From Granulicella sibirica (GTDB taxonomy: Bacteria > Acidobacteriota > Terriglobia > Terriglobales > Acidobacteriaceae): 64,000 bases of DNA. The DNA lies in the NCBI RefSeq assembly GCF_004115155.1, contig NZ_RDSM01000001.1, positions 1,736,001 through 1,800,000 on the forward strand, in the 5' to 3' direction. The position numbers and the translations under genes were made by a program. The notes beneath the pieces are model-generated. The model saw only the letters and a list, made by a program, of their open reading frames with translations, did no database searches and was not told the origin of the DNA. This document shows, piece by piece, positions 17,220 through 26,126 of the stretch (positions are counted from its first letter, which is position 1; each line of letters starts with the position of its first letter).

Positions 17220-20200
17220 CTAGGCACCGATGATCGGAATTCGTGACCGCCGCTGTTTGCGCCATCCGTTGTAGCACTTCAAGAAATCATCGGACGCCTG
17301 CGGCGTCAGGATCATCGAACGCGCACATTGCTTGGCAAATATATCAAGCTGGGTGTTTGTAATGTCATCGTTCGGATAGGTACTGAGCAACGCTTTCGTC
17401 GCCTCACATCGAGTCTCGGGCAAGAGCGGCTCCAGAGCTATCTTCAGAATGAATTCCCCCATAATAAAGAAAGAGGCACGGCGGTCAAAGATGGGTACGC
17501 CAGAGAAGGCCTTGAGCATCTTGGCCATCGGGAAGTTGTCGACCGAATGCCTTGCCAGTCGTAAGGCCGCGAGCATCACCGATCCTGTGAAGTGAGTTGA
17601 CTGAAAATCGTAGCCGATCAGCTTGGCGTAAATTTCTTCAGCGAGCGAGCGATCGATTAGACCGAGATTGGCGATTTGCTCAGTGAGTGCCTGGGTCCAA
17701 ACCCTTTCGACACCTAGTTCGGTCTTTGCCAACTCGCTTGCGTTATAGTCGTCGGACCATAGGAGATGTCCGGGACGTAGCGCGAGCATCGCAGACTCCA
17801 AGCCTTCTTCGCCCAAGATTTCGTTAAGCTGGTCCCGTTTATCTGGAAGCAACCGCGCAACCTCGGGAACCGTCACGATCTTGGTATTGGCTTCGATCTC
17901 CGCTAACCATTGCTCGAACGCCAAATGGTATTGCTCGGCCTCCTGCTCCGCGGTTGGCACCATGTAGTGTTGGCCATCTTTGTAAAGCATCGTGCCGTGC
18001 GCGGGAGAAAACTTTGCCTTGGCTCTCAACTGTTGCAGGGTCGCGTATGTGGCGGCAGAAATGACGAACTGGATCGTTCCTACGGAAAGCACTTGCCGCG
18101 TTATATCCAGCAGTCTCAGTGTCGCAAGTGCTGTCAGGTCGACAACAACGATATTTCTCACCGCCAACGCGGACATGGCGTTCATCAAGGAATTCACATC
18201 TGGCGGAGCACACTTTACGAAGTCTTCGCCCGAACGTGCCAGATCGATCAGAGCGCCATGAGCAGAATCATCGAAGCGATCGCCAAACATATGCAAGGTG
18301 ATCGTCGAGTTCTTGTAGATTTCTCTGACTTTCAAAACGGCTTCCGATTGTGACCGGACTGAATCGAGGATTGGCTGAACATCTGCCAAGGTGAGTTTTT
18401 CTGGAGTAGGAATCTCTAATGTCCAGATTACGGACTGATCTGAAAACTTGTATTCCATCTGTGGTCCGATGGCCTGGATTCGCCTTGTGTATTTCGGCAT
18501 GATCTGGACGATCGTGCCGATGTGGTCGCGCAAGGGGTTCTTTACACGAACGAAGGTGTCCCCGACACGCTTACCGATCAGATCCATTGCCAGTTCGCTC
18601 GTTGCTGAAATCTCCTCAAAATCGGAACTCGGCGTCTCTGTATCCTCTATTACCAGCCATTCGGTCACCCCATTGTTTCCTCTACTGTATTGAACGGCAC
18701 TTCCGATTTGAACGGTTTCCGTTGCCGGTCCTATCTCGTCGGGACATGCTCCAGGAGCGAGGGCTGCGATATAGGCTGTATGCGCTTCAAGCTTGTTCGG
18801 GTTGGCCCGCAGTACACGATAGGCGTAATCGACCGCTTCCATGGATCGGTCGCTCCATTGCAGGACGTGGATTGCCGGCACGGCGTATCGCATGGGGATT
18901 TCTTCAGCAAGTGGCATCGCCGCCGCTGAAATCCGTGCCAGGTCCTTGCGACCAAACCTTAAGGCAACTATCGCAAGCCGCAACTCCGCCAGCCGATGTT
19001 CAGGATTGGCGGCGATGAATTCCTGTAGGCGGATGATGGCTTTTTCGTAGTCGTATCGTTCCAGGTATTGCAGTTCGTATTCGAGGTTGTCCCACATTCG
19101 GAGGCCCTTGGCGTACAGGGAATCGAATGTTTCCAAGATCACGTCATCACGCCTCAGGCGTCCGGCGCAATTCAGAAGCAAGTTAGGATCGCACCTGACG
19201 CCTACTCGGCTGAACAGAAATTGGAGCAAGGGCAGTGCATCGGCCCAACGTCCAAGCTCCATGAGATTGCGCGCAAGCACGGCTATTGCGGAAAGCGTTG
19301 TGGTGCTGGTTCTTAGCGCGATTGCATCATCCAAAAGCTGGTTCGCTTCGGCAATTGTCCCCTGCTTGATTGACGCGGAGGCGCGGATCGTCGTTGCAAG
19401 AACCGGTGACGCAATGACTTCCTGCCTTTCGGCGTAAGATGCCACTTCTGAGTGGCGCTCGGCCAGAGCAAGAGCGCGCACCGCACCGATCGTGAGCGGG
19501 TCGACAAGCTCCTGTCTCATTTTGCCGACGGCTGCCGAACTGAACACGTCGAAGGCTCTGAACAGATCGTTCGCCGCGCCTCGCTCCAGCAATGCCTCGC
19601 CAAGCATGAAATTAACATTAGGCATCTCTTTAAACCGAGCATGGATTTCTTCGAAAAAGATGATCGCGTCATCTCGATTGCCATTTGCCATAAGTGCTTG
19701 CGCCAGGGAAATCTGCGCATCGATATCGGAAGAGTCCGCGCCAAAAGAATCGCGGGCGTACCGTACCGCGTCTTCCTTGTTTCCGAGAATTGTTGCTATA
19801 TCTGACTTGAGTCCAAACGCCTTCGCTTTGACGTATGAGATGCCCTCGACTTCGGCAACCTCTATCGCCGTCGAGGCGGTCAAATCAGCATTTTGGAGCG
19901 CGCCCGAGCGATCTGTGCCGGGCAGAGGGGTCCCGCTTCTGTCCAACAACACAACGCGTCCGAACCGTACCTGAGCAAGAAACAGATGCGCCTGAGACCA
20001 TTTCGGCTTAGCTGCGACGGCATCCTTGGCATGTTGTTCGCCGGCTTCGAGCCGATCGCCTGCCATAGCCCTCATGCCAAGGGCAAAGGAAACCTCCGCA
20101 TCGCTACGCAGATGAACCGGAGTGGCTGCCAGCAAATCCTCGTATGGGATGTCTATTGGAGACGACTGAATCCAGAGAGACATGAGGCGAGTGGAGTGTG

Positions 20201-21053
20201 GAAACCTCTCTCTTGCGACAAGGACTTTTTGGCGCGTTTGGTCATCGTCTCCGAGAAGGTGAAACGCCAACACCTCATTCGCTATAGCCAATTCGTCGGT
20301 TGGTCTGAGTGGAGCGGCATCGAGAAAATGGCGCGCAGCCTCCTTTCCTCGTCCCAATATCAGGCAGGCCGCGCCCAAATTGGTGAAGATGCGGAAGCGG
20401 TGCCACTCGGTAAGGTCTGCACCTTTGTTTTTCTGAATGCGATTGAGTTGCAAAAGAGCGATTTGGGCATCGCGTGAATTGATCAGGTCACGCGCTATGT
20501 CTATCTCGGCATCGATTCCGGTCGCTCCGAACGTTGCAGAAATTGTCTGGCCTATATCGACGATCTGATCCAACTTGTTATTTACAACCGCAACTTCTTC
20601 GGGACGAAGACCGCCGTAAAACTGCGCCTCGATTTCTGGGTACTGCCTGATCATCTCGGTGATCTGATCCCAGTTGAGGAGCTGAACGGTGAACAGTCCG
20701 GCTGCCCTGCATTCCTGATTGAGCGACTGTATCGTGAGTTGCGCCCGACCGGACGCTTTCCCGGTTGTCAGAATCACGTAATGATCGATCCTGGACGGAA
20801 AGGTCTTGGCCTTTTCCACTTCGTCCTTGATCTCGCTAGGCGTGAGCGATTTCGTCTGTTCTTTCAGCTTGCATTGAGCGGCAAAGATTGGGTCTTCGCC
20901 AAGCGTGTCGAAGATGTCTACGCCATACTGGTCTTCCCCCTTCTTGCCGAAAAGTTCCAGGCCGGGTCTATTCCAGTGGCGTTTTAGCAAGGCTAAGCAA
21001 AGCTTTTCGAAAGCGACTTCCGATTGTGGCGGGTTGATCGTGTACGGATTCAC
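17220..21053 (-). CDS. REase-like + TPR + GreA/B-C-like + PIN multidomain protein
   Basis: The 1277-residue protein has four parts. (1) Residues 1-150: a Mrr-type PD-(D/E)xK fold, with F-E-K-L-C (E16), G-E-D-Q-Y-G-V-D-I (D46) and Q-C-K (60-62). (2) About 200-770: helical TPR-like repeats. (3) 780-852: a segment like the GreA/GreB C-terminal domain (G-S-A-V...L-I-G-K-R-V-G-D-T-F). (4) About 965-1140: a PIN-like nuclease with V-V-D-L-T (D972) and W-S-D-D-Y-N (D1101-D1102). A helical tail follows. Two predicted nucleases, DNA and RNA type, in one chain with a sensor-like scaffold suggest a phage-defence or conflict protein. It sits beside CBASS on a mobile island. No trigger can be inferred. Confidence 0.72.
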   Translation of the reverse strand: MNPYTINPPQSEVAFEKLCLALLKRHWNRPGLELFGKKGEDQYGVDIFDTLGEDPIFAAQCKLKEQTKSLTPSEIKDEVEKAKTFPSRIDHYVILTTGKASGRAQLTIQSLNQECRAAGLFTVQLLNWDQITEMIRQYPEIEAQFYGGLRPEEVAVVNNKLDQIVDIGQTISATFGATGIDAEIDIARDLINSRDAQIALLQLNRIQKNKGADLTEWHRFRIFTNLGAACLILGRGKEAARHFLDAAPLRPTDELAIANEVLAFHLLGDDDQTRQKVLVARERFPHSTRLMSLWIQSSPIDIPYEDLLAATPVHLRSDAEVSFALGMRAMAGDRLEAGEQHAKDAVAAKPKWSQAHLFLAQVRFGRVVLLDRSGTPLPGTDRSGALQNADLTASTAIEVAEVEGISYVKAKAFGLKSDIATILGNKEDAVRYARDSFGADSSDIDAQISLAQALMANGNRDDAIIFFEEIHARFKEMPNVNFMLGEALLERGAANDLFRAFDVFSSAAVGKMRQELVDPLTIGAVRALALAERHSEVASYAERQEVIASPVLATTIRASASIKQGTIAEANQLLDDAIALRTSTTTLSAIAVLARNLMELGRWADALPLLQFLFSRVGVRCDPNLLLNCAGRLRRDDVILETFDSLYAKGLRMWDNLEYELQYLERYDYEKAIIRLQEFIAANPEHRLAELRLAIVALRFGRKDLARISAAAMPLAEEIPMRYAVPAIHVLQWSDRSMEAVDYAYRVLRANPNKLEAHTAYIAALAPGACPDEIGPATETVQIGSAVQYSRGNNGVTEWLVIEDTETPSSDFEEISATSELAMDLIGKRVGDTFVRVKNPLRDHIGTIVQIMPKYTRRIQAIGPQMEYKFSDQSVIWTLEIPTPEKLTLADVQPILDSVRSQSEAVLKVREIYKNSTITLHMFGDRFDDSAHGALIDLARSGEDFVKCAPPDVNSLMNAMSALAVRNIVVVDLTALATLRLLDITRQVLSVGTIQFVISAATYATLQQLRAKAKFSPAHGTMLYKDGQHYMVPTAEQEAEQYHLAFEQWLAEIEANTKIVTVPEVARLLPDKRDQLNEILGEEGLESAMLALRPGHLLWSDDYNASELAKTELGVERVWTQALTEQIANLGLIDRSLAEEIYAKLIGYDFQSTHFTGSVMLAALRLARHSVDNFPMAKMLKAFSGVPIFDRRASFFIMGEFILKIALEPLLPETRCEATKALLSTYPNDDITNTQLDIFAKQCARSMILTPQASDDFLKCYNGWRKQRRSRIPIIGA

Positions 21054-21141
21054 TAGAATGACGCTCCTCGGAGACCAGTGAAACTGGCAGTGTCAGCTAG
21101 TGTAGCGTTTCGATGTTAGGCGAAGCGGCGAGCAGCCCCCA

Positions 21142-21733
21142 TCAGTCATCACTCACGTAATGGCTCTCCGGGAATCTGCCAGCCGCAATCAGGCTGATCT
21201 CGTTGGCTCGTGTGCGGATGCGCAGCTTGTAGGCCTCGAAAGTTTCGCCTGGTGTTGAGAACCCGTGCTCGGTCCACGCTTGCCACCATGCCTTCATCAG
21301 GTCGTGCGAGACAATCGGCACGTAGTCCTCGTCGCGAATGTGTGATCGCGTGGGTGGTGCGGGCCTGCCTCTCGTCGACTCGCGCAACAGGTCGCTGTTG
21401 TATAGGTCGTATGCGATCTTCTTAATTTTGGCTGGTGCCGGTCTGATGGCACGTCCCTGCTCGTCCATTGCGCCTACATCGGAAAGATAGTCGATGAACG
21501 CCTTATCGACGCAGTTGAACGGCACTTCCACAAGGACGCGCGCCCAGCCATCCAACAGGTGGGCCTTCTGCACCGCAGTCATGTCGCCCAGCCAAAAATT
21601 TCTGCGGGAACCCGTCTGTTCCATCAATCAACTCGCGTGGCGTATCGCGCTGGTAACGACGCTCAATGAGGTCGAGAGCCTGCTGGGAGATACCGGCTCG
21701 TGTATTGCTTGGCCTATTTGTCGCATTCCTCAT
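21142..21733 (-). pseudogene. Replication-accessory-like protein, frameshifted
   Basis: From the ATG at 21733 (GGAG/GAGG upstream) the frame reads S-Q-Q-A-L-D-L-I-E-R-R-Y...G-F-P-Q-K-F and then breaks at a run of five A (plus strand, about 21593-21597). Deleting one base gives Q-K-F-W-L-G-D-M-T-A-V-Q-K-A-H and continues to the stop at 21142, about 195 residues. I do not recognise the family. The close link to the upstream phage-replication-type pseudogene suggests a DNA-replication partner of a plasmid or phage. Confidence 0.5.
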
Positions 21734-21736
21734 CTC

Positions 21737-22214
21737 CGTTCGTTCGTCTTTCCGGCGCTCGGCGTTCAGCCCGCTTGCCGGTAGTGGGGTTGTAGGTGGG
21801 GTCTTGCCCGGTGCGGATCGTCGCGTATTCGTGACTGGCGGCGATCAGCGTTTTCGCATCAATCTTCACTCGCGCCTTCGTCCAGGTCTGCCGCGCTTTG
21901 CCCTTCGCCTCATGCGAGGGTATGCGGCATAGAAGCGCTCGAACAACGCATCTTCCTCGGGATCGTCGGGTGGTGTGGGTGACGCGCGCTTGCGGCCGAG
22001 TTCGCCGATGACGGTGACCACGCCATGCGGTGAGGCCAAGATCGTTCAGGCGCAAGATGATGTCAGGCGTGACGTCCACGCGCGTGTTCTCTTCCAGTAG
22101 GACCAGTGATAAAGGGCGGCGGCAACGGTCACTGGAAATCGCGTTCGGATGCCTTTTAGCCGCCAGACACGATCTTGCATGTTTAGCAGAGACCAGCAAG
22201 CACACACGCAGCAC
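21737..22214 (-). pseudogene. Phage/plasmid replication-type protein, multiply frameshifted
   Basis: Parts lie in three frames. One reads T-R-V-D-V-T-P-D-I-I-L-R-L-N-D-L-G-L, a second V-V-T-V-I-G-E-L-G-R-K-R and A-L-F-E-R-F-Y-A-A-Y-P-R, and a third K-G-K-A-R-Q-T-W-T-K-A...G-Q-D-P-T-Y-N-P. The end L-P-A-S-G-L-N-A-E-R is shifted again. F-x-x-F-Y-x-A-Y-P-R followed by K-G-x-A-R-x-x-W is typical of the C-terminal region of phage O/DnaD-like replication initiators. At least three shifts are needed, so the gene is dead unless the sequence quality is poor here. Confidence 0.55.
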
Positions 22215-22227
22215 GAACGATCATTGC

Positions 22228-23151
22228 CTAAAACTCTTCCTTCTTTGGCGGTGCGTCAGCGTCTTCGGGCAATGCCTTCAGCATCAGTTCGATCTCAGTG
22301 GCGAATGACTGAACCGCCGCTTTCAGTGTCGCGATCTGCTCCTTCTTCCAGGTCTGTTCCTGACCCTCGGGAGTTTTGCCATTCCGGTGAACGATATCGT
22401 GGCGAAGTTTTATGCCAGTGCGAATGGTGTCAGGGATGTCTGGAAGGGTAAGACCGAACGCCTGTTTATAGATTTTTGCCACGTTGGCGAGATCGTGCCA
22501 AGAGATGCCGTTGATGAACCCACGCACGTCGGTTTCGATGGTCTTCGCACGTTTGAAGATATCGGACAGGGATATCTGTTTCTCACGCAGGTGCGTGCTG
22601 TGACTGACGAAGCGTTCGAGATATGGTCTTTTATTCAAGACGATCGCCGAAAACGAGTCGCCGAGGTAAGTTTCTAGGGCAATGATGATGTTCAGGTACA
22701 GCAACCGGTAAATCAGCGGGCCGTCGATGATCGACCGCTTTTCCTTTGCGACTAGCTCGATCTGGTTGAGCGACGCCATAAGTTCCATGTAGGGGCCTTC
22801 CAGGTCATCTGGAACCCAGTCGTCTCGATAGTAATCATCCTCGGTAGGTCGCGGCGACCATTCATGATTTATGTCGGTAAGCTCATCCGCAATGGAGTCG
22901 ATCAAGTCTTCAGCAACGGTTCCGGCAAACTCATCCTGCAACGCATCCTTAGGATCGACACCTTCTCCCCAAATCCACTGGTATCCGCCCTCGCCTGAGT
23001 CGTACGGCAACTCATTCGGGTCCATGTAATTCTCCTCGAACCACTGACGAATAACCTCCTCCTGGGCAGCCTTGCTCAACTTGCTCACTGCGCTGCGCGG
23101 GATCGCCTTATCAAATCTTGGGGAACCATAGTACGTCGTCTTGTGGGGCAT
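22228..23151 (-). CDS. HEPN-like protein with RxxxxH motif
   Basis: The protein (307 aa from the ATG at 23151; a TTG at 23169 would add six residues) has an acidic Asp/Glu/Tyr-rich first third. Its helical C-terminal half shows L-I-Y-R-L-L-Y-L-N-I-I-I-A-L-E-T-Y-L and, near the end, K-L-R-H-D-I-V-H-R-N-G. The R-x-x-x-x-H motif after a long helical bundle is the catalytic signature of HEPN RNases, and the L-E-x-Y-L-x-D-x-F helix is common in RiboL-PSP-type HEPN proteins. It likely acts as an RNase or its partner in stress or phage defence. It lies between VRR-NUC and dead replication genes on the same strand. Confidence 0.6.
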   Translation of the reverse strand: MPHKTTYYGSPRFDKAIPRSAVSKLSKAAQEEVIRQWFEENYMDPNELPYDSGEGGYQWIWGEGVDPKDALQDEFAGTVAEDLIDSIADELTDINHEWSPRPTEDDYYRDDWVPDDLEGPYMELMASLNQIELVAKEKRSIIDGPLIYRLLYLNIIIALETYLGDSFSAIVLNKRPYLERFVSHSTHLREKQISLSDIFKRAKTIETDVRGFINGISWHDLANVAKIYKQAFGLTLPDIPDTIRTGIKLRHDIVHRNGKTPEGQEQTWKKEQIATLKAAVQSFATEIELMLKALPEDADAPPKKEEF

Positions 23152-23178
23152 GTCAGGATTGTAGGTCAAGGCATCCGG

Positions 23179-23529
23179 TTATGCGGCGATCGTAGCCGAT
23201 AATGGCACACTTGATCGAGTCAAAGCACTGGAGACATCGGCAAGAGACTTGCAAACATAAACCGCAAACCCGGTGGCTGACAGGCACTGGTGCACCGATT
23301 TCTGGTTAGTGGACAGTACACCCTTCGGCGTCTTCAGTTCGATGAACGTCGTAATGCCGCGCCAGAAGATCAACAGATCGGGAATACCGGCCAGCACACC
23401 AGGGTTCTTCAGATCACGTTGCGCCTTCCAGCCGCGCTTTCCCTCGTTCATGACGTGACAGAACACAGCACCTTTCGGCAACGCTAGGCTGAGGTAATCG
23501 ACGAATGCCTTAGCCGAGTCAATTGGCAA
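23179..23529 (-). CDS. VRR-NUC domain nuclease
   Basis: The frame shows M-N-E-G-K-R-G, G-V-L-A-G-I-P-D-L-L-I-F and F-I-E-L-K-T-P-K-G followed by L-S-x-x-Q-x-x-V-H, the VRR-NUC (PD-(D/E)xK) fold with catalytic Asp and E-x-K. At 116 residues it is a minimal stand-alone domain as found in phages and plasmids, where such nucleases act in replication or recombination. The only in-frame start is a TTG inside a 14-bp palindrome. The sequence just upstream (D-P-G-R-C-W-Q) also reads well, so the true start may be further up and lost in the preceding gene. Cytosolic. Confidence 0.72.
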   Translation of the reverse strand: MPIDSAKAFVDYLSLALPKGAVFCHVMNEGKRGWKAQRDLKNPGVLAGIPDLLIFWRGITTFIELKTPKGVLSTNQKSVHQCLSATGFAVYVCKSLADVSSALTRSSVPLSATIAA

Positions 23530-23536
23530 TTGCCAA
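23523..23536. repeat. 14-bp perfect palindrome TTGGCAATTGCCAA
   Basis: A perfect inverted repeat spans the TTG start of the VRR-NUC gene and the short gap to the TraI-like stop at 23553. It could be an operator for a dimeric repressor, or chance. Confidence 0.5.
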
Positions 23537-23552
23537 CATCGGCCGGGATCGG

Positions 23553-25988
23553 CTAAAGCTCGATGGCGTATCCGTCGAACGCGATGGAAGGGGCGTCGAT
23601 CTCCGGCATGGGAATTTCAGCTACAGCCGAACCATCAAACTCTTTCTGCACGACAAGCTCAGGCGCGCCAGGCTGATAGCCGTCCGAGGTGTACACGGTT
23701 AGCTCATAGAGCTTGGCAGGAAGCTGAGAGAGTACTTTGCGCTGTGCGGTGATGTGCTCGGCCTCGCCGCTCAGGATGACGCGATCGACAGTAAGGCGTT
23801 TGATCGACTCTACGGCATAACCGTACTCAACATGTTGCGCTTGTGTGGGGGTAAGCTGGAGGCTCTTTCCCGAATCTACTTTGACAGAGAGGCCGCCGTC
23901 TTCGTGGATGTGCTCGATGGTGGCGAGATTGCCGACCCGGATACCTTGATCCCACTCAGAACGGGTGAACTGGATGCGCTCGCTTTCGGCCAACTCGCGC
24001 TCTTCGGGCTTATAAACAGTTGCCTTGAGGCGCATCTGCCATTCGGCTGCTGGGTCGTAGACGCGGGGGCTGTCGTCCTGCCCGGTCACAGTGATGAGGT
24101 TCTTCTCGGTATCGACGTCGGTCACCCTTCCGTAGGAGTTCGGAGAAATGCTCAGCTCATCGCTGCCCTTGCTGCCGTAACGGATCACGTCACCGACTTC
24201 ATAGTTCGCGGCGATCTTCGCATCCTTGTCGGAGAGCACTTTGTCAGATAGTACGGTGGTGCTAGAGATCTCGCCCAGCCTGCCCTGCTCATGAAGATCC
24301 ACCCGGATGAGCCGGGTCAGCTCTTCACGCTCCGCTTTGTCAGGAGCGAAGATGACGGCGCGGTCTTCCTTGGAAACGTAGTCCTGGGCCACGGCAGCAA
24401 CGCGGTGTTCTCGGTCGCTGTAGACATGGATACGGTTGGTATCCCGCAGGAGCGCGGTTGCCGACTGTGGGTCATCGCGCCTGAAGCTGTCCACCGCCTG
24501 CCGGACATCGCTGAGGTCGAGGGCTGCGGTCTTCGAAACCTCGTTGGCCAGCCGCTGGCCCAAGGTCCCGGCGTCGTTGGTGTAGATGCGCGCATCGTAG
24601 GCGGCCCGGGAGACGGCGACATAGGCCAGCCTGTCATTGATAAGCGAACGACTGGACTCGGTGTCGATATTTGCGATTACCCGATCGGCGGTGAGTCCCT
24701 GCGAGCTGTGCGACGTAACGGCGTAGCCGTGGTCGAGCTGCCGGAACTCGGTCGGGTCGAAGGTCACCTCGCGCCCACTCTTGCCATCCATGCGCACGGT
24801 AATGGACCGCTCCTCAAGGGCCGCGACGGTGCCAAGGTCGCGATTGGCGATTCCGAGAGCGCGATTCCCGGCGGTGAACTGGATCCGCTCGCCCAAACTG
24901 AAATCCCGGCTGCGCTCTTCAAACACGTTCACGCCATAGAGCCGCTTCGGGTCATAGGAGACCTGTTCGCCGTCCTGCTTCTGGACGGTGAGGGTGTTGG
25001 TCCGAGCCTCGACACTGATCACGCGAGCCTCGGAATCACGCTCAAAGCCAAGAGCCTTGCTGCACGACTCGTAGCGGATCACATCGCCGGGATTGTAGAG
25101 TGCTGCCCAGGTGCGGCCTGCGCCGGTGAGGTCGGAACGATGCGCGAGTGTCTGGAATGCGCGGCCGTCCGGCGAGAGCTGGCCGGTGCTTTGCAGCTCG
25201 GAGCGAATGCCCTCGTTGATCTGCTGACGGCTCCGGTTGTCCGGGGAGACAACGAGGGTGTTTTTCGGGTGGGCGGCATAGTCCTTGGCGATGGCCGCGA
25301 TACGATCCACGGCGCTCTTTACCTCGGTCACGCGGCCCTGCTGGGCCAGCAACTCGACGCCCTTCTCTGTCTCTCCGGTGGCAAGGTGCTGCACCGCTTT
25401 TAGCAGCTCCGCATCCTTCTGGCGCATGATCTGATCCAGCTGCGAGGTCTGCATCCCGGCCTGCTGCATCTGTTCGAAGGGCTTGCCGGCTTCTACGCCC
25501 TGATGCTGGCGAATGTCACCGATGACCAGAACCCGGTCCTCCGGCGAGACCTTCTGAAGAAAATCCCGCATCTGTTTAGAAGAGGCGAGCGAGGATTCAT
25601 CCAGCATGTAGAGATGTCGGCTGGCAGGCTCGGCTTCTATCTTGCGGGCGATGAAGCTCTGCAAGGTGTAAGCCTCGATTCCGGCCTCGCGGAGCTGGCC
25701 AGCAGCGCGGGATGTGGGCGCAAAACCCTCCACCTTGTAGCCCTTCCCCTCCGCGCCTTCGCGGATGGTTTCAAGGCTCGCGGTCTTGAAGGTCGTCATC
25801 AGCGTCGTTGCCCCGGAGAAGTCCATCGTTCCCTGAGCATGGGCAATGCTTGTGACTGTGAGCGCGGCGAGTGTCGGCCACATCACACCCGTGGCGCGGA
25901 ACAGTTTGCGTTTCGAGAACGGTCGGGCCAATCGCTTGGCAAGGCGGGCTGTACTGCGGGAGATCACTACGTGGCTGCTGCGTATCAT
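23553..25988 (-). pseudogene. TrbC-pilin / TraI-helicase chimera (conjugation remnant)
   Basis: The frame is open (811 aa from the ATG at 25988, which has GGAGGTG five bases upstream) but joins two genes. Residues 1-69 are a TrbC/VirB2-like pilin leader: basic start, hydrophobic helix ending in A-H-A-Q, then G-T-M-D-F-S-G-A-T-T-L-M-T-T-F-K-T. From there it continues as the helicase part of a MobF/TraI relaxase: A-S-L-E-T-I-R-E-G-A-E, F-A-P-T-S-R-A-A, Walker B-like M-L-D-E-S-S, G-D-I-R-Q-H-Q, and Y-A-V-T-S-H-S-S-Q-G. The relaxase domain and the G-x-x-G-x-G part of Walker A are missing, so it cannot work as relaxase or ATPase. A deletion at shared AAGACC is the likely origin. Confidence 0.72.
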
Positions 25989-26047
25989 CGGCACCTCCAT
26001 CGACTGGTCTCAGTCGGGATATGTCGTGATGATTGGGCGTGTGTCGG

Positions 26048-26098
26048 GGTCTCGTCCAATACTTCTTATTTATCGGGTGATAGCTCCGAAGTATCACC
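26048..26098 (-). promoter_or_regulatory. 51-bp regulatory element, copy 1
   Basis: On the minus strand it begins GGTGATAC, has eight bases, then TATCACCCGATAAATAA, and ends GACGAGACC. The dyad GTGATA-N9-TATCAC is typical of a LysR-type operator. It sits 60 bp upstream of the TrbC start and is 41/51 identical to the copy at 27309-27359 in opposite orientation. Confidence 0.6.
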
Positions 26099-26126
26099 CC
26101 GATCTATCTCGTGCCAATGGTGCAAC

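Noticed and set aside
24291..25403. 370-codon open frame on the plus strand
   Set aside because: It is fully antisense to the TraI-helicase remnant, whose motifs are clear; no ribosome site or family motif.
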